A DNA stretch of 64,000 bases, taken from Symploca sp. SIO3C6. GTDB lineage: Bacteria; Cyanobacteriota; Cyanobacteriia; Cyanobacteriales; Coleofasciculaceae. The translations under genes were made by a program, and so were the position numbers. Positions within the stretch are counted from its first letter, which is position 1. Every line of letters starts with the position of its first letter. The notes below the pieces were generated by a model. It made no database searches and had not been told where the DNA came from. It was given only the letters and a program-made list of their open reading frames with translations. The stretch is taken from contig JAAHHJ010000019.1 of assembly GCA_010692425.1 (NCBI GenBank), forward strand, positions 37,264 to 101,263, read 5' to 3'. Positions 1-9,530 of this stretch are shown here, piece by piece.

Positions 1-434
1 TTTCGCTGTTGCGATAGGGCCTCGGCTGTATTCCCATTAGTTGTATTGCCATTAGTTGCAGCCGGTGGTTTAACTGATAATACTGAAAGAGCAAGTTGCT
101 TAATCGCTAAAGTCGGACCAGAATCCAGTGTAATTGACCAAGCATTTTCAATGGCAGCATTAAAGGCAAAGGAACCTTTATCTGGTCGTAATTCTACTGC
201 TAATTGTGTAATCGCTAAATTCTGAATCGAGTCTGGTGCATCTAATTCTGGGATCAATTCTTCGAGGAGTGCCACCACTAGGAGTCGCTGCCCAGTAATC
301 ATGCCACCGCGATAAACTGTCACATTGCGATCCTGGATTTTCTCCAGAATTAAATTGACGGTTTCATTGGCAACTGTTAGCTCAGTAACGACACCAAAGC
401 TAACACTAGTTTTCCTTTGCACTATTGCAGTCAT
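1..434 (-). CDS. Hypothetical beta-rich protein, C-terminus beyond window
   Basis: An open frame of 144 codons starts at the ATG at 434 and runs off the left edge without a stop, so only the N-terminal part is visible. It opens with a charged strand followed by SFGVVTELTVANETV, much like the FFGVSLELAGKTIS opening of the gene just upstream (585..1115), which suggests related domains. An asparagine/threonine-rich stretch with repeated NGNT lies near the visible end (codons about 128-137). No signal peptide or membrane segment is seen. It is the fifth gene of a leftward operon with the two giant proteins. I do not recognise the family; the alternating hydrophobic pattern suggests beta structure, perhaps a repeated structural domain of a large assembly (inference only). 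Confidence 0.6.
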   Translation of the reverse strand, partial: MTAIVQRKTSVSFGVVTELTVANETVNLILEKIQDRNVTVYRGGMITGQRLLVVALLEELIPELDAPDSIQNLAITQLAVELRPDKGSFAFNAAIENAWSITLDSGPTLAIKQLALSVLSVKPPAATNGNTTNGNTAEALSQQR

Positions 435-584
435 AGCTCGATTCGGAATAATGATTTTAAATCAGAATGCTATGTTTTGGGAGCAGTTAAGCCTGCTCCA
501 GACAACACATAAGACCTAATTAGAGAGGTTATAAAACTTTAGCTTCAAATCAGGACAAACCTGATTTTATAAACTGTTGTTTGT

Positions 585-1115
585 TCACTCTTCATTGCTA
601 ACTTTGAAATAAATCCCCTTTAATTTTAGCTCCAATGAATCAATTAAATTGCCCGCATCTTCTTGCCATTCTGCAGACAAACCAACGGTATAAGCTGTCT
701 TGTCTTTATCTGCTGCACCATTCGTTGTAGCTCCCGCACCAGGAATTCTGACGTGAAACTCATCAACAAATAAACCAGCTTGCAAAACAAGATTAGCAGC
801 AGTTTGCAAGGCAGTTATATCGGGCAACACATCTGTTTTTACTGTTCCTAATAATTCCGGATCAGTACCAGCATCTACATCAGCTTGGGTAACTAAAAAC
901 TCATTAATGGCATCAACTCCAAGAGCAGAAAAAATACTCTCAAGAGAGGAACCAACTGTGCCAAGGTAGACTCGTTCTCCTACAGGAAGATCTACTTCTA
1001 TACCCTTTTCTTTAATTTCAGTAATTGCATTTTTAGGCTCTAGAGAAATTGTTTTTCCTGCTAGTTCTAGTGAAACTCCGAAGAAAACTTTAGTTTCTGG
1101 AGGTGTCGTTGTCAT
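585..1115 (-). CDS. Hypothetical protein of the leftward giant-protein operon
   Basis: A 176-residue acidic protein of unknown family. A clear ribosome site (AAGGAG, seven bases before the ATG on the minus strand) fixes the start. The N-terminal strand KVFFGVSLEL resembles the start of the next gene (1..434). The C-terminus (LIDSLELKLKGIYFKV) has the same strand pattern as the end of the 1329-residue protein upstream (VLKLSFKTVELIV). No signal peptide, membrane segment or catalytic motif is visible. It lies 86 bases after the 1202..1603 gene and 150 bases before the partial gene, on the same strand, so co-transcription is likely. A structural role in a protein complex is a guess from context. 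Confidence 0.65.
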   Translation of the reverse strand: MTTTPPETKVFFGVSLELAGKTISLEPKNAITEIKEKGIEVDLPVGERVYLGTVGSSLESIFSALGVDAINEFLVTQADVDAGTDPELLGTVKTDVLPDITALQTAANLVLQAGLFVDEFHVRIPGAGATTNGAADKDKTAYTVGLSAEWQEDAGNLIDSLELKLKGIYFKVSNEE

Positions 1116-1201
1116 GCTTTTGCTCCTTGATTGAGAATAAAAATTAAGGGCATCATCAAATCTTGCTAAAACCTATAATTGAACTGAAACAATCGGTCTA
1201 G

Positions 1202-1603
1202 CTATGACAGATTAACATGTGCTTCTGGTGGCACATCGTTGGTGTAACTAACAATAACTTCCGTAGAATCAGGCACGTAGAAAACTGTAACCTTTACCCC
1301 ACGTAAGGATTGAAAATCAGGGGGAGGCTGAAACACTTCAATCTTCAGGTTCATTTCCGGCTGTAGCTGAGCTGATTGAGCAAAATTGAAGGGAAACTCA
1401 TCATTGATTGAGCCTGTAGCAGTATAACAGGGTTCAGGTGATGCGGCTTCAGTAACGCTAATATTTTTACTCCAAATATCGAATAAGGGATGATTGCTAT
1501 CTAAATTTATAGGAACATCCACCCCATAGGTATCTGTAACTGCCTGCATGAATTGCGGAATCTCATTAATATTTTGATAATCGGGAATTTTTTCCTCTGC
1601 CAT
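1202..1603 (-). CDS. Hypothetical 133-aa protein in giant-protein operon
   Basis: A small acidic protein starting with MAEEKIPDY; AGGAG lies six bases before the ATG on the minus strand. The first half contains a predicted helix with an INEIPQFMQAV core; the second half is strand-rich (MNLKIEVFQPPPDFQS, then GVKVTVFYVP). No signal peptide or membrane segment. It follows the 1329-residue gene after 149 bases that hold a short CTCCCCAT repeat and precedes 585..1115. Family unknown. Its placement suggests a small accessory part of whatever the two giant proteins build. Confidence 0.6.
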   Translation of the reverse strand: MAEEKIPDYQNINEIPQFMQAVTDTYGVDVPINLDSNHPLFDIWSKNISVTEAASPEPCYTATGSINDEFPFNFAQSAQLQPEMNLKIEVFQPPPDFQSLRGVKVTVFYVPDSTEVIVSYTNDVPPEAHVNLS

Positions 1604-1716
1604 CTTATCTCCTAGTACCTATCTATAATTAACCCATCACCTGTCAACTTATTTTTAAATAAACTCCAAGAAACAAACTACCCAAATAACTTACAAACAC
1701 GACACACATACTCTTT

Positions 1717-1752
1717 CTCCCCATCTCCCCATCTCCCCATCTCCCCATCTCC
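1717..1752. repeat. CTCCCCAT low-complexity tandem repeat
   Basis: About four copies of an eight-base unit (CTCCCCAT) end directly at the stop codon of the 1753..5742 gene. The same family (GGGGAGAT on the other strand) occurs inside and after rca (12010-12103 and 12421-12462) and near 27400 and 43970. Confidence 0.85.
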
Positions 1753-4700
1753 TCACTTGGCATAGGCAGCATACCAGCCGACGGCATCATTACTATCGGT
1801 AGCATCGGGATTGCCAAAGATTACAATTTCGGTTTGTCCGTTGGGGGGGAATGACAGAACAAACAACTTCAGGGCGATTTTCTTAATTTTTAACAGATAA
1901 GCTGCATTGTTACTGCTGCGATCGACAATTAACTCTACAGTCTTAAAAGATAGTTTAAGTACACTCTGAAGCGGGAAGCCCAACACATCGCCGCCAATTC
2001 CTGGTAGCCGCAAGCCTACAAAAGTCTGTGCTTTTTCTTGAGAGCCATCACTATTGGGTTGCCAAACAACTAAGAGATTAACCACAAATTGGGCAGCTCC
2101 TGCCAATGCTCCAAGGCTACCTAAATTTAGCTCGAAGTTTAAGCCAAATCCGCTAGTAGGAATTGAGCTACTCCCTAAAGGTGTCTTCACTGGCAGATAG
2201 CCTTTAGGCTGAGAATCAGGTTTATTGGGGTCTAATTCCACGAAATTAACTAATTTAAGTGGGAATTTGCCATAGAGACTGTTAGTTCTTACTTTACTCT
2301 TTACTAGGTCAAAAGCGATTTGACTTGAGTCAAAGGAGAATGTTGTATCACCCGCATTGTTGCATTCCATGATAATGACCACTTTAGAAAAGGGTAAAAA
2401 CTGCTCATTATCATCCAATAACTTTAAAGTCTCATTGAGATTACTGGCTTTGACAGCAAGTTGTACATCCTCATCATCGATAGTCAAAATTTCTGCATTT
2501 AGTGATTGAAATGCCTCTAAAGCTCTATCTTGGATAGCTGTAATCGAGTCACGAATTTCCTCACCTGAGGCAATCAGGTTATCATAGTCTGTCAATACAT
2601 CCTGAGCCTGTTGATTGTTATCAACTAACCCTTTCCTATTCAGGACTTCTAAGGCTGTTAAGGCAAGTTTTCCAGGATTATCTTCAAAATTATTAAAATT
2701 CAGTAATTCTTGATCCGGTGGCGTCTCTATACCAAAGGAGAATAAATCAATTTCTGCTAAATTGCGGAAATTAAATCGCCCCCAGAGGGTAAAACGTCCA
2801 ATTGTTACCTCTTGACTATCAGGATCGGTGGCAAACTCAGCTTTAACAATATCAACCGTATTTAAAATATAGCTATCGGGCAGAGCAAAATAGTTTTCGC
2901 CACTAAAGCTAAAGGCATAAGTAGTAACACCATTGTGTTCTTCGGTAAAGCCTTTTAAGATTACAATATTACGCCTAGAGCGGCTATTGAGTAAGAGAGT
3001 TGCCTCACCAAATAACTTATCTAGAGTTAGATTGACCTCACTAGAGAATGCCGAAATTTGAGAATTTTGGAACTGTACACGTAAGCTAGAAACTTGAAAT
3101 GCATAGCCAGAGGGCCCTGTCTCTGGTACTGAATTGTCTTGATAATCTAGGAGTCCAAACAGAGAGGATTGTTCAGCTTCCAACTGCCCGTCTTTAGGTA
3201 AAATCGGCGTACCGTTGCTACCTACATACTGGGCATAAAAGTTATCTGCATTTTGAATACCACATTCAAGGGCTCTCAATTCTTGAGGCAGTCCCAAATC
3301 TGCAGGTAGAGCCACATTGAGAGCAATCATACCAGACCAAAATGTGCTGCTACCAACACGGGCGAGAGGGGCGGCATTATCCCTGTCCTTTTCAGAGGCA
3401 TTAGGATCGTTAGCAGTAGCGATCGCATCCTCAAAAAATTTTACCAGGCGATCGCGCACTTCTTTAATCTGCTGCACCTGAGTCTGTGGGTTAGCATCAT
3501 TTGCCACAAAAACATCTGGTTGTTCCCACAGGGCTGTGTCTTTAAGGATATCCAGCAGCGGCTTGTCTAGAAATTTAAAAATTAGAACCGTATTACTACC
3601 GTCACTTTGATTAACTCGCCAATTATCAGGATTGAGATTAAACTTCCAGCCCTCAATTGTGAGTAGGTTTTCCAGAAAATACTCTTTGATCACTTGAGGA
3701 GGTTCGCTAGTATCAAAGGTTTTTAGAGAATTAGGATCAGTAATTACTAAAAACATCTGATTGGAGCCAAAGGCTGAGCGCAGGTTTGATCTTCGCTCCA
3801 AATCTTGAAAACTCAGGCTTATACCTTCAGTATCCTTGGCAAGTAAAAGTTTGTTGAGGGTTTCATAATCAGAGGAATAAGTTGCCAGCAAACCTTGGGC
3901 TGTTGTACCTGTAATCGATTCCTCTTCCTCAATCGATTCCTCTTCCTCAATCGATTCCTCTGCCTCAATCGATTCCTCTGCCTCAACGGTTGGAGCAGTA
4001 TTAGCTGCCATCATCGGAACTGATAATACGCTGGGCTCATTCAAGCTGTCTGCTGGCGTACTCGATATTTCCTCGGCTGTAGAGATAAGTGGCGTATTGT
4101 CTGTTTGAGCTAAAATTTGAATCCGTTGACGGCGCTGGGGATTGAGGAGTTGTTCCTCCATTTGCTGATAGTGACTCAGCTTTCCACTTACTCCACCATA
4201 GGGAAATAACGGTAAATATTCCTCTGCCGGAAGTCCTGTAACGGGGACCTCTAAAAATCTTAGTGCATCATTGGTGGATGCTCGATATAGTAACGATTGC
4301 TTGGGTTGAGAAAAATAAATTGGGGAATTATTCGGCTCTGCATGTTCAATATATGCCCAAGCTGTAGTTGCCCTAGATTCCAGTCGTTGCCCTGCCTCAT
4401 CGCTCTCTGTAATTTGCTCAGGAATGAAATCTGGTGCAAAGGCTGCTTGTCCTGGTTTCAAATGCAAAATATTGACAGATTGACTCGAAAGTTGAATGTA
4501 TTCAATCCCCGCTAATCCACACAGAAAGTTATCTACATCTCGTATAGGAAAGTCTTGGCCACTGGGGATGGGTGTAGTGTCATAGTTAGGAACAGAAAGT
4601 TTGTATTTACCTGTGGGTACTAGATAGAATGGTGCTTCAAAGACGCTGGCACTTTGAGTGGGAAGCTCGGCAAAGATCAATCGACTATCGTTATGACCGT

Positions 4701-5742
4701 AGGGAGTAAGATGGATGGTATATCCTAAATTTGTACGATAGCAAGAAGGCAAGGAAAGATCCGATTCCTGAGAATTTTCTAACTCCACAAAGGCAAAGTA
4801 AGTGCGATCGCTATTTAAAGGCCCGATTGGATCTAAGCTGGCGTATAAGGTCAGATTTTGGTTACCGTCTCCCTGCTGAGAATAATGGGAGGAAGCATCG
4901 CTATCTTCCCCTAAAAAGGGATAACGGTGACTGGAAATGAGGAAATCTTGTTCGGTATTAAATCCTGTAAAACCAGAAAAGGGATCAGTGGAATCTAGCG
5001 ACGAGTTTGCCGATTTAAAAAACATCCGCAGCGCCACATCCATCTGAATTAGTTCATCAAATGCTGTGTTTCCAGGATTTAGGTTCTGCAAAGTCAGAGC
5101 AAAATTGAGACAACCAGCTAATATTCCCGTAAACGGTAGAGTAATTGCTTCCCTATTCTCATTTACCTTAATGCCTTTTAAACTATTGGCACCATAACCA
5201 GTGGAAACATAAAAGGCTTCCCTTTTTCCTAATTCAGGTTCAGTATTGGGGAAGTTATGTATAGAGGTATCCAGGGCAAAGACAAACCCGTCTTTAGTCT
5301 GATTCAACCGACACTCAACACCAGCGGCAATAGCTAATTCGTAGTTACGGAAATTAAAAAAGGTTAGTCGCTCAACTATGCTGGGCTCAATTTCTGCTGT
5401 CGGTAATAGAGTCAAGGCATGAAATTTCCAGCGAGCTACTGAATCCTGAGGATTGTCAATCCATAAAAAACGAGTATTGCTCACTGAAGGCGTACTCAAA
5501 AACTCACTAATGCGAGTACTTAATATTAAGTGGTCAATGGCATTATCGCCGTTGGCAGCTACTTTGAGAAATAGGTATATTCCCTTGCCCGTTTTCCAAG
5601 TTGCTTCCAGGGTTGGATTAGGGGCACCCTCTACCTCTAACTCATCTATCCAAAAGGCAATGCTGTAGGGCACTGTCTCAATGACTGTTTCAGATAAAAA
5701 ATAGAGTTCCTGTACTGTTTGAGAGCGAGTAAAGCTTGTCAT
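1753..5742 (-). CDS. Giant (1329 aa) beta-rich protein of unknown function
   Basis: Starts with MTSFTRSQTVQELYFLSETV; a GGAGGTGGAGAG ribosome site lies just before the ATG and overlaps the stop of the upstream giant gene, only 11 bases away, so the two are almost certainly co-translated. The sequence is mostly alternating hydrophobic strands; no signal peptide or membrane helix is seen. Residues about 586-609 are four near-perfect six-residue repeats (EESIEA/EESIEE), a likely flexible acidic spacer between two halves. The last 150 residues (FGLNFELNLGSLGAL, then GLRLPGIGGDVLGFPL and LKLSFKTVELIVDR) resemble the small downstream proteins, suggesting a repeated module. Family not recognised; a DUF6603-like relation is possible but unchecked. 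Confidence 0.75.
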   Translation of the reverse strand: MTSFTRSQTVQELYFLSETVIETVPYSIAFWIDELEVEGAPNPTLEATWKTGKGIYLFLKVAANGDNAIDHLILSTRISEFLSTPSVSNTRFLWIDNPQDSVARWKFHALTLLPTAEIEPSIVERLTFFNFRNYELAIAAGVECRLNQTKDGFVFALDTSIHNFPNTEPELGKREAFYVSTGYGANSLKGIKVNENREAITLPFTGILAGCLNFALTLQNLNPGNTAFDELIQMDVALRMFFKSANSSLDSTDPFSGFTGFNTEQDFLISSHRYPFLGEDSDASSHYSQQGDGNQNLTLYASLDPIGPLNSDRTYFAFVELENSQESDLSLPSCYRTNLGYTIHLTPYGHNDSRLIFAELPTQSASVFEAPFYLVPTGKYKLSVPNYDTTPIPSGQDFPIRDVDNFLCGLAGIEYIQLSSQSVNILHLKPGQAAFAPDFIPEQITESDEAGQRLESRATTAWAYIEHAEPNNSPIYFSQPKQSLLYRASTNDALRFLEVPVTGLPAEEYLPLFPYGGVSGKLSHYQQMEEQLLNPQRRQRIQILAQTDNTPLISTAEEISSTPADSLNEPSVLSVPMMAANTAPTVEAEESIEAEESIEEEESIEEEESITGTTAQGLLATYSSDYETLNKLLLAKDTEGISLSFQDLERRSNLRSAFGSNQMFLVITDPNSLKTFDTSEPPQVIKEYFLENLLTIEGWKFNLNPDNWRVNQSDGSNTVLIFKFLDKPLLDILKDTALWEQPDVFVANDANPQTQVQQIKEVRDRLVKFFEDAIATANDPNASEKDRDNAAPLARVGSSTFWSGMIALNVALPADLGLPQELRALECGIQNADNFYAQYVGSNGTPILPKDGQLEAEQSSLFGLLDYQDNSVPETGPSGYAFQVSSLRVQFQNSQISAFSSEVNLTLDKLFGEATLLLNSRSRRNIVILKGFTEEHNGVTTYAFSFSGENYFALPDSYILNTVDIVKAEFATDPDSQEVTIGRFTLWGRFNFRNLAEIDLFSFGIETPPDQELLNFNNFEDNPGKLALTALEVLNRKGLVDNNQQAQDVLTDYDNLIASGEEIRDSITAIQDRALEAFQSLNAEILTIDDEDVQLAVKASNLNETLKLLDDNEQFLPFSKVVIIMECNNAGDTTFSFDSSQIAFDLVKSKVRTNSLYGKFPLKLVNFVELDPNKPDSQPKGYLPVKTPLGSSSIPTSGFGLNFELNLGSLGALAGAAQFVVNLLVVWQPNSDGSQEKAQTFVGLRLPGIGGDVLGFPLQSVLKLSFKTVELIVDRSSNNAAYLLKIKKIALKLFVLSFPPNGQTEIVIFGNPDATDSNDAVGWYAAYAK
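3913..3985. repeat. 18-bp in-frame tandem repeat encoding EESIEE units
   Basis: Four copies of an 18-base unit (core CAATCGATTCCTC) sit in frame in the 1329-residue protein and encode an acidic spacer. Two copies read TTCCTC and two TGCCTC at the variable site, so the array probably grew by duplication of a two-type block. Confidence 0.85.
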
Positions 5743-5753
5743 CTCTCCACCTC

Positions 5754-8700
5754 CTAGAGGATAATGCGATCGCCTTTTACTAAAGGCAAATCAAATACTG
5801 GGATATTCTCCTCCAGGTTGATAAATCGGTAACTGGGCTGATTGGATACCCCCTCATGCACCAGGCGACTCAATCGCGGCTTCCCTGTTGATTCCAGTAA
5901 AAATTGTCCTGGCAACACTGAGGGCAGACTGACGGTTTGCGCCAGCAGTTGTCGTAATGTCGTTCCCACTGGCACAAATACCTTTTGTCCCTGTAACACC
6001 ACTGCAATTTCTGGAATTACCGTTGCCCGCCCTCGGAAATAAAAGCTCACCACATCTGTCTTAGTATCCAGTGCTGTTAAACTTGTTGCACCAATAAGCG
6101 TTGCTGCCTTTCCTGGTTCCAAAGAGCCTGCTGAAGTTTCTGCTTGCGAGGGGTAAACCAATCGGAAGTAGGGTTTTTGATACCCAACTCGGAAGGTATC
6201 GAGACTACTGCTAGCGCCTACTGTAGCAATATCTGTAGTTACATAGGGCTGAATCTGTGACAAAAAGGCATCAAAATTGATAATTAGGTCAGTGGTAGAA
6301 CCATTCCCATCTATATAGTTAAGGTCATAGTAGGAAGTACCACTACCCACAAATCCGGAATTAGCAGTGGATTGGGCTGGGTGAACAAGTTGATAGTTTT
6401 GATAATCGACTCTTAGCCGCATTCCAGCTTGTAAATCCACGGCGCGATTGACTGTATCTAAACCGTAGTAATAATCAAGAATCTGATTAACGAGTAACGG
6501 TACCCGCTGGGCAATGCGGGTTTTCACCAGAGTGAGGACACCTTTAATCAAATTCTGGTTACTATCGAGTTTGCCGATAAAGTCATCGTAATCTGTCTTG
6601 AGGGTATCTAAATCAGTTTGAGTAATGCCCTGGGGCGTAATCGTCAGAGTACAACTTTGATCCTCATTTTCTGTAAGGACAAAAATTCCTGCTGTACTAG
6701 AAATGTTATTTCCTTCAGCAGTAGTAGAAAACAGTTGCGGTAAAGTTGTGGTTTCGGCTTGGATATCGGCAGAGTTGCTCTTGCCCAAGTAAATTAGCGG
6801 CTTATTCTCTACCAGAGCAAAATAGTAATCTGTTGCGTGACGGTATTGGTTGACAAAGATAACATCCGCCTGTGCTGTTAGCCTCTCTAAAACTGCTTCC
6901 AAGATTTGATTGGGGGTTAGGGGAGGGCGCGAGAGAATAAAGGTTGGTACTGTGAAGCTATGCATTGTTTCTGCTTCATCTGTCCACTCAAAGCTTCCAG
7001 AGACTCGCGCTAAAAAGCCCAGTTTAGTCAATTCCAAAGTCAAGATAGTATTCATGACTGAGGAAATTGCCACTTGCTCTACAATCTTGTCAGAGGTACC
7101 TGGTTCAAAGATTGGTCCGAGGCTAATTTCAAAGGGCATACTAAAAGAACTTTCCCCCTGCATCACGAATTGACCTTCACGCCGCCAACCATAGAGTGAA
7201 AGGGATTGATCTAACCAGGTGCCTTTGAGTACAAGCTTATCGTTTTCAATACCTAGTGCAGGATTAAGGAGTTTAAAATCTACTGCCCAATCGAATAACC
7301 TACCATCTCTTAGGCGCGGCAGTAAAATCTCCTTCATTTCTGTAGTGGAATAGATCTGCCATGGCACCGTCGCCTCAGATGGGTTAAGGGATTCGACGAT
7401 AATACTCAAAAAGGTTAATGTATTGAGTCCTTCTAACTTGAGGTCTAATTCAGAATCAAAGAGATTAGTCGCGCTTAGAGTTGTAATCTCATCAAATACC
7501 CTGGGGGCAAGCAGCCTGAACTTCCCGCTCTGCCCTGTTGATTCACCTTCCAGGTCAAATTCAACAGCATTTCCCCACAATACACTGTTAATCTTACCAG
7601 AATCGAGAATAAATCCTGCCTCTGTATCAGGATCATCGGTTAAGATTTGCCGCCATACCCCATCAATAGAGGTGAAGTAAAACTGAGGCGTCACAGTTCG
7701 TTGTGCTTGCTCCTGCACCGTCAGTTCAAGGGTATTGTCACCACCTTGCTCTAGAGTTAGCGTTGCCGGCAGGGGTGTATCCAAGGGAGTTGGTCCATCT
7801 TGTAAGCGAAACTGACCTGTAGCCTCAAGGGTGGGATAATATTGCTGATAAACTTCTTGAGCAGATAGAGCGCGGTTATAGAGTTCTATACGGTGTAATT
7901 GACCTACCCAAGCCCGATTATCTTCGACTCCATCCTCTTCTTGCTCAAAAGACGCCACATTCCCCATCACCAACTTATACTTGGACTCATCCTTCCATAT
8001 TGGTCTGCCCCTGCTATCAGTGAGACTCCCCTCAACTTGCTCGGCAAAATTCAGTATGCCGTTGATGTAAATGCGAGCATTCTCTTGCTCCGAGCCGTCA
8101 TCCTTACTGCGGGTAAACGCTACATAGGTCAATTCCGTGGTTGCTGTTCCCAAATCAGAATGAAATTCTAACTCGCCATCCCTATGTTCAGTGGTTTTGT
8201 ACCGAACTCGATATTGGGTACTGTCACCGCCTGTATTACTATACCTGCCATGTCCCAACATAAAATGGCGATCGCCAGTATTGCGAGACAGCGCTACAAT
8301 GCGTGCAGGCCCTCCCTGAGAAGCTTTTTCTGGTTTGAGCCAGGCAGCAATAGTTATTTCTTCGGTATCTGTACAAGCCTCAATCAGTCGCGATGCCGAA
8401 CTTATATCGCTAGATTGAGTATCATCATCACTGGATAGGAGTGGGGCTTTTAAGACTTTTGGTTCTTCTTTATCTTCTTCTGATGCTTCTAATACTTGTT
8501 TCAACGTCAAGTTACCGACTTGATCCCATGCCACCGTTTCAGGCATAGAAGTTTTCACAGTTAAATCAATCGGCTCATTACTGGCTGCACAGTCATAAAT
8601 GCGATCGCCTTTTCCTTCATCAAAGGTATAACGGGTTTGCAAACCTGAGATGTTAGGTACGACAGACTTAACTATAAGTGAAGTAATGTCCATTTCTCCC

Positions 8701-9272
8701 CAACCCTGAATTGGCACTGTTAAGGTGCTATTAGGGTCAGTTTTGGTAAAAATAAGTTGGTCTTCGCTATTCAATGACGCCGTTAGTTCAATACCTTCAC
8801 CTAGCACAACTGCAACAACAGTTCCCACTACCGAAATTTTCGGGCTGTTGAGGGTTTGGGTAAAGGTTAGATTGAGGTTTTTAAAAAAGGTTTTTTGATG
8901 AGGACTAGCAGCGAAGGGCTGTTCTTTTAAAGCTTCTGGTGTTTTAATCTGTAGTTCCAGCTGATTTTCACCAAAGTTAAAGGTTGCTTGTGGTCCAGTT
9001 GCTTCTAGCCCGGTTGCAGTTGATCCATAAAAGGCATCATAAGGGGATGCTGGCAAGGTTGAAATTACAGCGCTTGCCTGATAATAAATCGTATCGCTAT
9101 TAGTTGTGGGTAAAAGACTTAGAGTCTCTGCCAGGGATTTAGAGCTATCGCGTTGAGTTGAGTTATTCAGTTGGGTAAAGGTAAATCCAGTTGCATGAAC
9201 TTCGTACTTGAGCGCTAAGACTATCTTTGTCTCATCCGGTGACAAAAATGTCAATCTACCCCAACCAAGCAT
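5754..9272 (-). CDS. Giant (1172 aa) protein with LamG-like lectin domain
   Basis: The start is placed at the ATG at 9272 (MLGWGRLTFLSP) because AAGGAG lies five bases before it; in-frame ATGs further upstream lack such a site. Residues about 250-500 form a LamG/concanavalin A-like jellyroll: YTFDEGKGDRIYDCA, then TIAAWLKPE, ARIYINGILNF, and WVGQLHRIELYNRALSAQEV are typical strands of the family. The rest is beta-rich and unfamiliar. No signal peptide. First gene of the leftward operon, followed after 11 bases by the 1329-residue gene. Large LamG proteins of this type bind sugars or serve as structural parts of surface or injection-type assemblies in other bacteria; which applies here cannot be told from the window. 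Confidence 0.75.
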   Translation of the reverse strand: MLGWGRLTFLSPDETKIVLALKYEVHATGFTFTQLNNSTQRDSSKSLAETLSLLPTTNSDTIYYQASAVISTLPASPYDAFYGSTATGLEATGPQATFNFGENQLELQIKTPEALKEQPFAASPHQKTFFKNLNLTFTQTLNSPKISVVGTVVAVVLGEGIELTASLNSEDQLIFTKTDPNSTLTVPIQGWGEMDITSLIVKSVVPNISGLQTRYTFDEGKGDRIYDCAASNEPIDLTVKTSMPETVAWDQVGNLTLKQVLEASEEDKEEPKVLKAPLLSSDDDTQSSDISSASRLIEACTDTEEITIAAWLKPEKASQGGPARIVALSRNTGDRHFMLGHGRYSNTGGDSTQYRVRYKTTEHRDGELEFHSDLGTATTELTYVAFTRSKDDGSEQENARIYINGILNFAEQVEGSLTDSRGRPIWKDESKYKLVMGNVASFEQEEDGVEDNRAWVGQLHRIELYNRALSAQEVYQQYYPTLEATGQFRLQDGPTPLDTPLPATLTLEQGGDNTLELTVQEQAQRTVTPQFYFTSIDGVWRQILTDDPDTEAGFILDSGKINSVLWGNAVEFDLEGESTGQSGKFRLLAPRVFDEITTLSATNLFDSELDLKLEGLNTLTFLSIIVESLNPSEATVPWQIYSTTEMKEILLPRLRDGRLFDWAVDFKLLNPALGIENDKLVLKGTWLDQSLSLYGWRREGQFVMQGESSFSMPFEISLGPIFEPGTSDKIVEQVAISSVMNTILTLELTKLGFLARVSGSFEWTDEAETMHSFTVPTFILSRPPLTPNQILEAVLERLTAQADVIFVNQYRHATDYYFALVENKPLIYLGKSNSADIQAETTTLPQLFSTTAEGNNISSTAGIFVLTENEDQSCTLTITPQGITQTDLDTLKTDYDDFIGKLDSNQNLIKGVLTLVKTRIAQRVPLLVNQILDYYYGLDTVNRAVDLQAGMRLRVDYQNYQLVHPAQSTANSGFVGSGTSYYDLNYIDGNGSTTDLIINFDAFLSQIQPYVTTDIATVGASSSLDTFRVGYQKPYFRLVYPSQAETSAGSLEPGKAATLIGATSLTALDTKTDVVSFYFRGRATVIPEIAVVLQGQKVFVPVGTTLRQLLAQTVSLPSVLPGQFLLESTGKPRLSRLVHEGVSNQPSYRFINLEENIPVFDLPLVKGDRIIL

Positions 9273-9530
9273 AAAAACTCCTTGCCATTGAGTAACTAGC
9301 CATGACATTATCCCCCCGCTAACTCTGCGGGATAGCCCTATGAGCATATATCAAGGGCAGATAGAGGGGAATTACCGAACCATGTTTCGCACGGCTACCC
9401 TAACACAGTTTTGGTTTTGAGTTGTATGGCTTTGGTAATTTACTTTACATATCTTTACTTTGCCCACGGGAGTACTTTTAAAGCTATGATTAAAGATCGG
9501 CATTGCACTCAACCTCTTTACCGTTCAACG

